The notes beneath the pieces are model-generated. The model was not told where the DNA came from, searched no databases, and was given only the letters and a program-made list of their open reading frames with translations. This document shows, in pieces, positions 42,949-52,275 of a stretch of 64,000 nt of DNA. The position numbers and the translations under genes were made by a program. Origin of the DNA: Candidatus Fermentibacterota bacterium (GTDB lineage: Bacteria; Fermentibacterota; Fermentibacteria; Fermentibacterales; Fermentibacteraceae); NCBI GenBank assembly GCA_002748705.1, contig PDSZ01000035.1, positions 1 to 64,000 on the forward strand. The letters run 5' to 3'. The number at the start of each line of letters is the position of its first letter. Positions within the stretch are counted from its first letter, which is position 1.

Positions 42949-43925
42949 TGGGAGACCGTTACAATCTGGACTGTTCATACAGATCCAGGTACGGAACAAT
43001 TGCAGGAATAGACGAAGCGGGAAGAGGGCCTGTTGCAGGCCCTCTTGTCGCATGCGCAGTGGTGCTTCCTGACCATTTCGATAACCACATTCTCAATGAC
43101 AGCAAGAAACTCACTGACCGCAGGAGAAGAATCCTTCAGGAGGTTATTGAGAATAATGCGGTGAGTATCTCCCTTGGTGTGGTTACCCCTGCTGAGATTG
43201 ATTCCAACAGGATGTCATGGGCTGTAAGAACCTCTTTCAACAGAGCTATTGAGGGAACAGCCCCTGAGCCTGCACTGTACCTTGTTGACGGCAATGGAGT
43301 GCCTGGTCTTTCTGCCCCTGCAGCCTTTCTGATAAAGGGGGACTCCAGAAGCCTCAGCATTGCCGCTGCAAGTGTTATCGCCAAGGTCACAAGGGATGAC
43401 ATTATGATACAGGCTGACAGGGAGTATCCTGAGTACGGATTTGCCCGACACAAGGGTTACGGTACCAGAGCACACATAAACGCTCTCAGGGAACATGGCC
43501 CATGCCCTGTTCACCGAATGTCCTTTGAACCTCTGGCATCAATGTACCAGACAGGTCAGCTTGACATGTTCGGAAGGCAATCCTGCAATCCAGGTGGTGC
43601 AGCTGAGGGAAAAGTTGCAGAGTATTTCACAAAACTGGGATACACAGTTCTGGAAAGAAACTGGCGTTGCAGTGCAGGTGAGATAGATCTGATAGCTGAA
43701 CGGAATGGAACTGTTGTTTTTGCAGAGGTGAAATACTCTTCATCAGGGACTTCAGCGGAAACCCTGAGAAGAATTGACAGCAGAAAGATAAAGAGGCTCA
43801 GAGCCGCTGCTGAGGCCTGGCTTGCAGAAAATGAATGGGCCGGTGATTCTTCCATGCAGGCAGTTGTCGTTACAGGTGAATCCATAGAAACAGTAGACTT
43901 TTCATTTACCGAATCTGACAATTAA
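42948..43925 (+). CDS. rnhB: Ribonuclease HII fused to a YraN/UPF0102 nuclease-like domain
   Basis: Residues 1-205 are RNase HII: IAGIDEAGRGPVAGPLVACA (active-site DEAGRG), DSKKLT, SIAAASVIAKVTRDD, ARHKGYGTRAH; it removes ribonucleotides from DNA. Residues 215-325 are a YraN-like endonuclease-fold domain (EGKVAEYFTKLGYTVLERNW, GEIDLIAE, FAEVKYSS: the E...D...ExK core). In most genomes rnhB and yraN are neighbours; here they form one frame with no stop between them. It starts on the last base of the rplS stop codon (ATG at 42948). Confidence 0.9.
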   Translation: MGDRYNLDCSYRSRYGTIAGIDEAGRGPVAGPLVACAVVLPDHFDNHILNDSKKLTDRRRRILQEVIENNAVSISLGVVTPAEIDSNRMSWAVRTSFNRAIEGTAPEPALYLVDGNGVPGLSAPAAFLIKGDSRSLSIAAASVIAKVTRDDIMIQADREYPEYGFARHKGYGTRAHINALREHGPCPVHRMSFEPLASMYQTGQLDMFGRQSCNPGGAAEGKVAEYFTKLGYTVLERNWRCSAGEIDLIAERNGTVVFAEVKYSSSGTSAETLRRIDSRKIKRLRAAAEAWLAENEWAGDSSMQAVVVTGESIETVDFSFTESDN

Positions 43926-44241
43926 CCGACAATCTCCCGCAACACAAGTTACTTACAAATGCAGGGCCGGCGAATGCCGGACCGGGACGCCAGCAGCTGA
44001 AGCTGTTGAGCAGGAATCAAAGTTTTTTCTTCCAGCATTGTGTGTTTTGTTATCCATGTATCATGGTTTTGAAGAAGAGCTGATACCTTCTGTGAGAGCA
44101 TCGCTGCGCAGACTTCAGCGAGCAGCAGTCATGAAACTGATAGAAGAATACTGAACCAGATGTCTTTCGCTCTTGACTTTCTCAGACTATGCGGTTAATT
44201 TGCCAGCCGTTATTGAGTTTTCATCCATGAAAGGGCATGAA
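43926..44241. other. Intergenic region with a possible small open frame
   Basis: A 32-codon frame (44056-44154: MYHGFEEELIPSVRASLRRL, then QRAAVMKLIEEY) is strongly helical but has no ribosome site; it may be a scrap of a longer gene. A weak GC hairpin (CCGGC-GAAT-GCCGG) near 43970 follows the rnhB gene and lacks a T-run. Confidence 0.3.
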
Positions 44242-45288
44242 ATGAGCAGATGGCTTGTAACCGGGGGCTCGGGCTTTCTCGGTATTAATCTGATAAGAGA
44301 ACTGGTCAGCAGAGGCCACGAAGTTGTATCCCTTGATATAGAGCCTTTCACCTATCCTGACATGATGGATAAGGTTGAACATCACATATGCGACATCCGT
44401 GACCGTAAGGCAGTTGACTCTCACATGGCTAAGAACATTGATGTGTTCATGCACGGTGCGGCAGCACTGCCACTCTACAAGAAGGCAGATATTCTTTCCA
44501 CAAATGTTCAGGGTACCAGAAATGTTCTTGATTCCGCAAAGGAACACGGTGTAAGCAGAGGTATCTACATTTCCTCCACTGCTGTTTACGGTATTCCTGA
44601 GAAACACCCTATCTTTGAGGATGATCCTCTGGTAGGTGTGGGTCCTTACGGATGCACCAAAATTGAAGCAGAAGGCATTGTGAAAGAATACCGTGAAAAG
44701 GGTATGACTGTCACATCAATTCGCCCTAAGTCCTTTGTTGGGCCTGAGCGCCTCGGCGTGTTTGCCATATTCTATCAGTGGGCTTCTGAAGGCAGAAGTT
44801 TTCCTATGATTGGAAGAGGCAGAAACCTTTATCAGCTTCTTCATGTTGAGGATCTCTGCAATTCAATAATCATGGCTGCAGAATTCAAAGATAAGGATGC
44901 TGTAAATACCGAGTTCAATATTGGAGCCAAAGAGTTCTCCACAATGCGTGAGGACTATCAGGTTGTGCTTGACAAGGCCGGATTCGGCAAGAAGATCAAG
45001 GAGTCTCCTGCTCATCTTGTAATCTTTGCTCTTGAGGTTCTTGAGTTTTTCAAGCTTTCTCCACTTTATCCCTGGGTGTACAAGACAGCAACCAAGGATT
45101 CTTTCGTCTCTGTTGAGAAAGCCGAGAAGATAATGGGTTTCACACCACAGTATTCCAACAGCCAGGCTCTGCTTACCAATTACCAGTGGTATCTGGACAA
45201 CAAGAACAAGTTTGAAAAAGGCGATGGTGTTTCCCACAGGGTTCCCTGGAGCCAGGGAATCCTCGGTTTGGCAAGACACTTTTTCTGA
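44242..45288 (+). CDS. NAD(P)-dependent nucleoside-sugar epimerase/dehydratase-like protein (extended SDR)
   Basis: 348 aa. Nucleotide-binding loop VTGGSGFLGIN (residues 5-15), ISSTAVYG, active-site YGCTK near 134 (YxxxK), and SIRPKSFVGP. It has the extended-SDR layout of sugar epimerases and 3-beta-hydroxysteroid-dehydrogenase-like enzymes. The chosen ATG (44242) has AAAGGG 6 bases ahead; earlier in-frame ATGs lack a site. Co-translated with the next SDR gene (shared ATGA), so both act in one pathway, perhaps on a lipid or sugar; the substrate is not identifiable. Confidence 0.82.
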   Translation: MSRWLVTGGSGFLGINLIRELVSRGHEVVSLDIEPFTYPDMMDKVEHHICDIRDRKAVDSHMAKNIDVFMHGAAALPLYKKADILSTNVQGTRNVLDSAKEHGVSRGIYISSTAVYGIPEKHPIFEDDPLVGVGPYGCTKIEAEGIVKEYREKGMTVTSIRPKSFVGPERLGVFAIFYQWASEGRSFPMIGRGRNLYQLLHVEDLCNSIIMAAEFKDKDAVNTEFNIGAKEFSTMREDYQVVLDKAGFGKKIKESPAHLVIFALEVLEFFKLSPLYPWVYKTATKDSFVSVEKAEKIMGFTPQYSNSQALLTNYQWYLDNKNKFEKGDGVSHRVPWSQGILGLARHFF

Positions 45289-46079
45289 TGGATTCAGGGA
45301 AACCTGTCGCTCTCGTAGTGGGTTCGGAAGGAGGTATCGGGAGATGCACCTGCCAGCTGCTTGCTGACAAGTGGAGTGTTATTGCCATGGACCGGAAGCC
45401 TTCCGAGGTTGACAGAGCAGAGTCTGTGGTTATTGACATTACCCACAGAGATGCGGTCAGGAACTATGCAGCGGGCTTCATTAAATCAGGCCGAAAGGTT
45501 GATGCGCTGATTTTCAGCGCAGCTGTTCACAGCACCCACCCTGCGGAATTTCTGGAAGATGCGCAGATAGACAGTGTTCTTGATGCAAATCTCTCTTCCC
45601 ATATCAAGCTGATTCGCGATTTTCTGCCTGTTATACAGAATGGCGGCAGCATTGTAGGGATCAGTTCAATTGCTGCTGCTGTAGGGGTTCCCATGTCATC
45701 CATGTATTCAGCTTCCAAAAAGGGGCTTGAGGGGTTTTACGAGTCCCTGAGAACTGAGCTGGCCTACAGAAGAATACGGGTTTCAGTTGTTCATCCTGGA
45801 AATGTCAATACAGGTTTCAATGAGACCGGCAACACCTATGTTCCAGGCAGACATCCTGTTGTTGATGAAAACTATTTCAGAGTTGTGAGTAAAATTGACA
45901 GCAGGTACGGAATGGCTCCTGAGGCAGTTGCATCTGCAGTTGTAAGAATTCTTGGAAAGAAACACCCCAGGTTCTGTTATGTTACCGGTATGAATGCCAA
46001 AAAGGCCAACTGGGCAAAGAAACTCCTTGGCCGTGACCTGGCTATATGGCTTATGGGAAAGTTTTTCGGTGTCAGATAA
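45288..46079 (+). CDS. Short-chain dehydrogenase/reductase
   Basis: 263 aa classical SDR: VVGSEGGIGRCT (cofactor loop), DANLSSHIKLI, ISSIAAAVGVPMSSMYSASK (Ser, and YxxxK near residue 148), VVHPGNVNTGF. The C-terminal KKHPRFCYVTGMNAKK and a hydrophobic end could touch the membrane. Likely reduces a ketone or aldehyde made by the partner enzyme upstream, whose stop it overlaps. Confidence 0.82.
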   Translation: MDSGKPVALVVGSEGGIGRCTCQLLADKWSVIAMDRKPSEVDRAESVVIDITHRDAVRNYAAGFIKSGRKVDALIFSAAVHSTHPAEFLEDAQIDSVLDANLSSHIKLIRDFLPVIQNGGSIVGISSIAAAVGVPMSSMYSASKKGLEGFYESLRTELAYRRIRVSVVHPGNVNTGFNETGNTYVPGRHPVVDENYFRVVSKIDSRYGMAPEAVASAVVRILGKKHPRFCYVTGMNAKKANWAKKLLGRDLAIWLMGKFFGVR

Positions 46080-46401
46080 CTTTCACAGCAGCTGAATTGA
46101 AAAGCTCATAACGGCAGTAACTGTGTTATACTGAGTACCTTGATCAGGTCAGCTGTTGTTTTTTTGTCAGCTTCCTCCTCTGCTTCTAACGCTGCTGATT
46201 GTTCGTTTGAGGTTTATGCGCAGCTTTGAAATTAGGTGATTTGTTTTCTATTACACATAATAAATAAGCTAATAGCTCTGCAGGGCGAATAGCCATTCAG
46301 CATGTTATATTCCAAGGTGTATCTTGTGAATTCTTTTACAAAGCCATACACTTGAATGGTTTTCAGATTCTCTGTTGGAGAACAACTAAAAGGAGTTAAC
46401 T
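46080..46401. other. Intergenic region, upstream leader of the VCBS gene
   Basis: No gene seen. A TATACT hexamer near 46126 has no good -35 partner. The AT-rich stretch 46240-46280 may hold the promoter for the secreted protein gene. Confidence 0.3.
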
Positions 46402-48189
46402 ATGAGAATATCGTTATTATTAGCAGTTGTGGCAGTTGCTTTGTGTTTCGGTGACGGAACTGCAACCCAGACCGACTGGTCAGGCGGAGCTGGTACTCCA
46501 GGGCCTGTAACCGACTTTGGAGATATGTTCCACTATTCTTCAGGGGTAGACCATACTGCAGCAGGAGAAATCAGTGCTTCAGGGAAGCATATTTTAGACA
46601 ACACTGTTAACGGCCCCAGATGGACCGATGTTGGAGACATTGACGAAGATGGCGATATTGATATTCTGATATGCGCTTATACTGCTGATACTCTTTACTG
46701 GTTAGAGAACCTGGATGGTATGTCCACCCTGTGGGAAAGACATATCGTTGCAACTGGCAATGGACCTTCAAGGAATGTGTTAGCCGATATAGACGGCGAC
46801 ATGGATCTTGACGCTGTATGCGGTTACTATCTGGAAGATTGTGTGGAATGGTACGAGAACGACGGAACCGGAGGCACTTGGACTGAGCACTCTGTTGATT
46901 CTGATGTGGATGGATCCAGAGGCCTGGTTGCCGGAGACATTGACGATGACGGCGACATGGATCTGTTCGGTGCATCCTACAGGGATGATTATGTCTGCTG
47001 GTGGGAAAACTCCGGCTCAGGAAGCTCTTGGATTAAAAATACTATCGGAAGCTCCTGCAACGGACCCAGGCTGGATGACGCATGCGACCTTGACTACGAT
47101 GGCGACCTGGATGTCTGCGTTGGTTTATTCACAGGAGATTCTCTGTTGTGGTATGAAAACAACGGAATTGGCAATTCATGGACCAGACACACAGTATCAG
47201 GTTCTTTCAACGGAGCAAGAGGAGGCTGGTTCAACGATTTCAACGGAGATTCTCACATAGACATAGTATGCGCAGGCGGACAGGCTGACAGCCTCTGCTG
47301 GTTCGAAAACGCAGACAATACAGGAACATCCTGGACAAGGCATACAATTGATGTATTCAATAATCCCTGGATGTGCAACACTGCCGATGTTGATGACGAT
47401 GGTGACAGTGATGTTATGATCTGCGGCACCAATGAGGATATCTGTTACTGGTACGAGAACGATGGATCAGGAAACTTTACTTCGCAGGCAATCGCTGACG
47501 GTCTTCAGGGGTCAATGTACATCGGCGCTTTCGATGTGGACATGGACGAAGTCATGGAGATCGTGATTTCAGACGCTTCATCAGATGTTTCTTCCTACTA
47601 CGATGTGCTTGGTTATGACGGCGTTCTGTACTCTTCCGTATTTGATGCGCAGGAAGATCCCGCATGGGGCACCATCTCCTGGACAGACGCTTCTCCTGCA
47701 GGTGCTGCAGCCTCCTTCAGAGTAAGAAGTTCAGATGACCCTGCAAACATGGGTATCTGGTCATCTGTCATCTCCACATCAGGCACTTCTCTTGATGCTT
47801 ACACTGATCCGGCTGACAATTACATTCAGTATGCAGTGCACCTTGAGTCTGAGGATATGGCTTTTATTCCTGTTCTTGAAGATGTCACAATAGATTGGGC
47901 TTTCTCCAGGCTGGAAGAGAACTGCAGCGCGGTTGACGGTTTCAGCTTCAGCATTCTTTCAGGAAATCCCTGCGAACAGGTTATTCTCGGCTTCAACCTT
48001 CCGCAGTCAGTTACTGTTGATCTGACAGTGTTTGATCTTACTGGAAGAACAGTCAGCACTGTTACACAGGAGAACCTTGAAGCCGGTGCCTATCAGGTAA
48101 CCATGGAAAGACTTGTTCCTGGAACCTATTTCGTAAGAATGAACGCCGGAGACTTCAGCACAACTGAAAAGCTGGTGCTTACAAGGTAG
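46402..48189 (+). CDS. Secreted VCBS/FG-GAP repeat protein with C-terminal sorting domain
   Basis: 595 aa. Signal peptide (hydrophobic 4-15). About seven repeats of ~50 residues, each with a calcium-loop-like DxDxDGDxD stretch (DIDEDGDIDILICAYTADTL, DIDGDMDLDAVCG, DIDDDGDMDLFGASY, and so on) and a WYEND turn: an FG-GAP/VCBS beta-propeller. The last ~85 residues form a FlgD-Ig/Type IX-like sorting domain (VDLTVFDLTGRTVST ... VPGTYFVRM ... LVLTR). Exported to the cell surface, perhaps a matrix or binding protein. Strong ribosome site AAAAGGAG. Confidence 0.85.
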   Translation: MRISLLLAVVAVALCFGDGTATQTDWSGGAGTPGPVTDFGDMFHYSSGVDHTAAGEISASGKHILDNTVNGPRWTDVGDIDEDGDIDILICAYTADTLYWLENLDGMSTLWERHIVATGNGPSRNVLADIDGDMDLDAVCGYYLEDCVEWYENDGTGGTWTEHSVDSDVDGSRGLVAGDIDDDGDMDLFGASYRDDYVCWWENSGSGSSWIKNTIGSSCNGPRLDDACDLDYDGDLDVCVGLFTGDSLLWYENNGIGNSWTRHTVSGSFNGARGGWFNDFNGDSHIDIVCAGGQADSLCWFENADNTGTSWTRHTIDVFNNPWMCNTADVDDDGDSDVMICGTNEDICYWYENDGSGNFTSQAIADGLQGSMYIGAFDVDMDEVMEIVISDASSDVSSYYDVLGYDGVLYSSVFDAQEDPAWGTISWTDASPAGAAASFRVRSSDDPANMGIWSSVISTSGTSLDAYTDPADNYIQYAVHLESEDMAFIPVLEDVTIDWAFSRLEENCSAVDGFSFSILSGNPCEQVILGFNLPQSVTVDLTVFDLTGRTVSTVTQENLEAGAYQVTMERLVPGTYFVRMNAGDFSTTEKLVLTR

Positions 48190-48583
48190 TGTCACGGAAA
48201 GGGGACGGCTAAAATGCTGTCCCTTACGGTTCAGAGGATGTTGATGTCTGCCTGACCTGAAGTTACCTGAGAAACACAGGAAGCTGATCAGAACAGGCAA
48301 CCTGATTTAGAGAGCCTTTGGAGTGCAGAAGCGACGAACCATGGACCGGGATTCTTTGATGAGAAGAGCTGCTTGAAGCTGGCTTATGGAAGCCTGATAC
48401 AGGCTGCTGAGAGGTTCAGGATGACTACAGAGACTATGAGAAGAGAAAGAGGGCTCGCACCGGAATCTACGCTGGATTACAAGCAGGGAAGGGAGGTGAG
48501 GAAGTCTGCTGCGTAGTCAGACCACTTTTACACCACTCCAGGGACTTGACCCCTTATAGCCAGGTTTTCCGCAGATAGTCCTT
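48190..48583. other. Intergenic region between two convergent secreted-protein genes
   Basis: Contains a short hairpin (GGGGACGGC / GCTGTCCC, 48201-48223) after the VCBS gene that could end its transcript though no T-run follows, and the transposase-like scrap below. Confidence 0.4.
48358..48516 (+). pseudogene. Possible transposase C-terminal fragment
   Basis: 52 open codons ending at TAG 48514: DEKSCLKLAYGSLIQAAERF, then RMTTETMRRERGLAP. The beginning resembles the end of mutator/IS256-type transposases ('..L.LlyatLi.as.rW..irM'). The call is tentative; no element ends are seen. Confidence 0.28.
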
Positions 48584-50182
48584 TTACCTCACAAGAACCA
48601 TTCTCTGAGTGTACTGCTTCCCGCCATGGGTGAGTACACAGAAGTAGACTCCTGGTGAAAGGTTTTCTCCGGCAGTCCAGCCTGTTGAGTGGGCGCCGCC
48701 TTCGACAAACCGGTTCACAGGTATGTCAATGAGCCTTCCTGCAATGTCATAGATTTTCAATGACAGATTGCCGGACTGAAGGGTGGTCACCAGGATCGAT
48801 GTGAAATCGGTAAAGGGATTGGGACTAATTGTTACGGAAACACCATCTAAAATAAACATACTGGTTTTATCAGCCGCCGGAGAGGAGTTGTTCAGCCAGT
48901 CCAGGAAACAGTTGTAGTCTTCTGAATATGAAGTATATAGAACTGTGGGAAATGAGCCGTTGAAGGCCGCTGCAGAAGGCCAATATCCTGTTGAAGGATA
49001 GTCGTTTATTCTTATTGGAGTCGGCCAGTCAGTCGGGTTACTGCCTGTTGTCCAGCTGCACAGGGTGGAATCACCGGGGGTGGAGTTGTAGGCCAGTGTT
49101 ACTGAATTGCCGCTTTTTTTCGCGTAGATGCTGGGCATATTCTCATTACCTGTATCGGGCATTGTGCCCCCGTAGGTCCAGTTTACTGTATCAATGGTGT
49201 AGTAGTAACTCAAATTGTCGCTGCCGGAGAGTTCGAATGTGGTGAATATCCATCCTGCAGCTGACATCGATGAGTTGTGGGTGTAGGCCATGTCTGTCCA
49301 TGTTAGTTCTGCACCGCTTGTGTTATTGGTGATCTGCTCAGAGGGCGAAAATGAGAAACCGTAGTCTGTGCTTTTCCTATGCCTGATTTCAGTGTTGCAG
49401 GTCATTCTCGCATCTGAAAATACAACTGAAACCAATCCGCCAGTGGCGCAGGAGATCGCCGGGTAAGGATCAATTTCAGTGTTTGTAAAGAGAGCATGAT
49501 CATCGACCCATCCATCTCCTGACAGAGCGTTTCTGGCTACCCTGACATCTTTTGTTCCTGCAGGAACATAGGTGACATATACCCATCCTGCTGTGTCTGC
49601 CTCACCTGCGATGTCGTAATCGTCCACATCATTTGGGCAGATTAACTCCCAGAAATGCCGCCCCTGATCCGGTGTCATTCTTCTCATCCACAGCTTATTG
49701 TTGGATCTGAAGAACATGCAGACCCATTCCATACCGCACGAATCCCTGACCACCTCAATCATGGGATCGTACATCGGCCCACTGGGTCTGTAGGTTGTTC
49801 TCCAGAAGGTCCAGGTATATCCGCTGTCCTGGGACCGGTAGACGATGCAACTGTCCATAGTGCTGTGATCAGTATCAAATATTGCGTAAAGATCACCTGT
49901 GTCTTCATCGAGAGCGATATCCTGATTAGAACCCACATGCGTTGCATGAATGAGAATATCTTCACCCCAGTCTCTTTCCCAGGTTTCAGGCCCCTCTGGA
50001 GGCCTTTCGTTATTGTATATAACCGGTGAAGTATACCCCTCATCATCGGGAACCTGGTCGCTGTTACTGCACACTGGCGGCGGCGCCTGATAAGGCTGCG
50101 GCCCGTTTGGAGTGTCAGCCGAGTATTCTCCTGCTGCTATGGCAGCAGATGCAAAAACCAGAATCATAAAAAGCTTTGGCAT
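48584..50182 (-). CDS. Secreted BNR/sialidase-like propeller protein with C-terminal sorting domain
   Basis: 532 aa from ATG 50182 (GGAGGGTAACA ahead; an upstream ATG at 50218 is in frame but gives a poor signal). Signal peptide (LFMILVFASAAIAAG). Asp-box-like repeats of the BNR type (VYRSQDSGYTWTFWR; RHRKSTDYGFSFSPSEQ). C-terminal ~85 residues are a sorting domain: ISPNPFTDFTSILV, LKIYDIAGRLIDI, LSPGVYFCVLTHGGK, MVLVR. No sialidase catalytic set is visible. Secreted; function unknown. Confidence 0.8.
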   Translation of the reverse strand: MPKLFMILVFASAAIAAGEYSADTPNGPQPYQAPPPVCSNSDQVPDDEGYTSPVIYNNERPPEGPETWERDWGEDILIHATHVGSNQDIALDEDTGDLYAIFDTDHSTMDSCIVYRSQDSGYTWTFWRTTYRPSGPMYDPMIEVVRDSCGMEWVCMFFRSNNKLWMRRMTPDQGRHFWELICPNDVDDYDIAGEADTAGWVYVTYVPAGTKDVRVARNALSGDGWVDDHALFTNTEIDPYPAISCATGGLVSVVFSDARMTCNTEIRHRKSTDYGFSFSPSEQITNNTSGAELTWTDMAYTHNSSMSAAGWIFTTFELSGSDNLSYYYTIDTVNWTYGGTMPDTGNENMPSIYAKKSGNSVTLAYNSTPGDSTLCSWTTGSNPTDWPTPIRINDYPSTGYWPSAAAFNGSFPTVLYTSYSEDYNCFLDWLNNSSPAADKTSMFILDGVSVTISPNPFTDFTSILVTTLQSGNLSLKIYDIAGRLIDIPVNRFVEGGAHSTGWTAGENLSPGVYFCVLTHGGKQYTQRMVLVR

Positions 50183-50913
50183 TGTTACCCTCCATTCTGT
50201 AAGATTGCACTGTGTCATTAACGATTATATTCAGCTTTTTGACTCTGCTTCTATTGATATTGATACTTTACCACTTTCTCAAAACTGCTCCCACAGTAGC
50301 GGCCAGAGTAATGCACATCTTCCTCTGGCATATCATTCAGCAGTTGCAAAATGAAACCAACTTTTATGCAAATAGTCTAGTGCAATTGACAAACAATGTC
50401 AATAAAATTCTATTATTAGCTAAATTTAATTAATTGGGTAGTAATGTATAATAAAATACAATACATACCTAAATTGCTAGTGTATATTTTAATAATTATA
50501 TTGAATATCAAAAGTAACAAATAAATTACAGCTATTATAGTTAGTTTAGATTATTATATTGATAATTATATATAATTAATGTTTGACATGCTAATTGCAA
50601 GGCTTTGACAATCGGTTCTTCATCAGGTTGATGGTATTTCTGAATGATAGTTACTCAGCTTCCCGTCAGGTTTTCCTGATGTTCAGACGGCTGTTGGCGA
50701 AAGACTTAAAACAGCTCATACCCGATTCTCCTGCAGCAGAAAGCATTACAGGATAATTGCCGGTAAAGGTTTTTGGCCCGGGATATTCTTGCTTTTGTGA
50801 AAAATTACTGCAAAAATGTCTGTTCTGGAAGAAACGGCAGCATTGGTGCATAATGGATGTTACGCATGTTTTTTCAGAATATAATAGCATGGTTGTTTTT
50901 CAAGAGGAGCGAA
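50183..50913. other. Intergenic region with an AT-rich patch
   Basis: Bases 50390-50600 are strikingly AT-rich (long runs of TATAAT/TTAATTAA-like sequence) compared with the rest of the window. It lies between divergent genes. It may contain promoters, a nucleoprotein-binding site or remnant foreign DNA. No gene is supported. Confidence 0.5.
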
Positions 50914-51606
50914 ATGGAAAATGTAGCAGATATACTCGGAGAAAACTTGAGAACCGTCAGAGAAGAGATAGAGCAGGCTGCCTTTTTGTGCGGCAGAAAG
51001 CTCGAGGAGGTAACTGTGATGGCGGTTACCAAGACCCATCCTGCTGAATATATCCGTGCTGCTCTGAAAAGCGGCCTCGTACACATAGGTGAGAACAGGG
51101 TAACTGAAGGCGGCAGAAAGATAAGGGAGATAGGAAAAGAGAATGCGGTTTTTCATGCCATTGGGGTGCTTCACCGAAAAGAGGTAAGGCAGGCTGCAAG
51201 GGATTTTCACAGAATAGATGCAGTTGACAGCCTGGCGATATTGTCTGAGCTTGGCAGGCGTAAGGTAAAACTTCCTGTGCTGCTTGAGGTCAACACTTCA
51301 GGAGAACCTGCAAAGAAGGGTTTTGCGCCAGAGGCTGGAGTTCTTGAAGAAGCGCTCAACCTTGCTGCTGATAACATGGTTAATGTAATGGGACTGCTCA
51401 CAGTAGGTCCCCTGACGCAGGACATGTCTATGAGAAGAAGGGCATTTTCACTTCTCAGGGAACTCAGGGATATTTCTGCAGCATCCAGCGGTAATGCTCT
51501 TCCTGAACTGTCCATGGGAATGAGTGATGATTTTGCAGAAGCCATTCTGGAAGGCGCCACAACAGTAAGACTGGGAAGGCGTCTCTTTGGATCAAGAAAA
51601 AGGTGA
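50914..51606 (+). CDS. PLP-binding YggS/PLPBP family protein
   Basis: 230 aa from ATG 50914 (GAGGAG ahead). PLP lysine region VMAVTKTHPAEYIRAAL (the Lys of AVxK), GENRVTE, LEVNTSGEPAKKGF, GLLTVGP, SMGMSDDFAEAILEGATTVR (the phosphate-binding end). YggS proteins buffer vitamin B6 and amino acid pools. The 'HFIGxLQxNK' segment reads HAIGVLHRKEV, a variation on the family. A divIVA gene follows, as in the ylmE-ylmH-divIVA region of Firmicutes. Confidence 0.88.
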   Translation: MENVADILGENLRTVREEIEQAAFLCGRKLEEVTVMAVTKTHPAEYIRAALKSGLVHIGENRVTEGGRKIREIGKENAVFHAIGVLHRKEVRQAARDFHRIDAVDSLAILSELGRRKVKLPVLLEVNTSGEPAKKGFAPEAGVLEEALNLAADNMVNVMGLLTVGPLTQDMSMRRRAFSLLRELRDISAASSGNALPELSMGMSDDFAEAILEGATTVRLGRRLFGSRKR

Positions 51607-51730
51607 TCTGTTTTGCTGAAACAGAAGAGCTGTTCACGGGTAGTATTGCATAGAGTGTTCACAGGTGGAGCAATGTACGATATTTGTCCATCGGAAGTTT
51701 TATTCAAAGGCAGGAACAAGAGGTGGCTTC

Positions 51731-52264
51731 GTGCGTGTAACTCCACTTGATATAAGAAGACAGCGTTTTCGCAGAGGAATGAGGGGCTACGATCCAGGAG
51801 AGGTCGACGCCTTTCTGGAAATGCTTGCTGATGCCTGGGAAGAGGCAGCTGAGAAGGCTGAGGGCGAAACCAGGGAACTTGAGGTGTTGAGAGCAAGGGC
51901 CAGCGACTTCGACAGAATGGAAGGCGCTGTGCGGGAAGTTCTGGTTGCTCAGCAGAAAAGTGCCGATGTTGCCAGAGAAGAGGCTAACAGAGAGGCTGAC
52001 CTTATAATCAGGGATGCCGAGCTGAAAGCCAGAAAAATGCTGGATGAAACCAGAAAAAGGGTTCAGATTCTTACAGAAGCCATAAGAGAACTACAGGACA
52101 GACGCATGGAGGTTCTGATGAAGATGAATTCCTTCATTGAGTCCCAGAAAAACATGGTGAAGCTGGAAGAATCCAGAATCAAATCTGAAATCATACCGGC
52201 AGAAGAAAGACTGCCAGGTGAAGAAGAGGGCGATATGCCCCTTCTCGAACTCTCTGAACTCTGA
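51731..52264 (+). CDS. DivIVA-domain coiled-coil protein
   Basis: 177 aa from GTG 51731 (AGAGGTGG ahead). N-terminal DivIVA head: VRVTPLDIRRQRFRRGMRGY, DPGEVDAFLEML (the '...f...rGYd..eVd.fl' signature), followed by a long coiled coil to about residue 155 and an acidic tail. DivIVA-type proteins mark curved membrane at poles and septa. Unusual in an apparently Gram-negative organism. It is 11 bases before the PorU-like gene, so possibly part of the same operon. Confidence 0.78.
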   Translation: MRVTPLDIRRQRFRRGMRGYDPGEVDAFLEMLADAWEEAAEKAEGETRELEVLRARASDFDRMEGAVREVLVAQQKSADVAREEANREADLIIRDAELKARKMLDETRKRVQILTEAIRELQDRRMEVLMKMNSFIESQKNMVKLEESRIKSEIIPAEERLPGEEEGDMPLLELSEL

Positions 52265-52275
52265 CGGGAGTCCCG

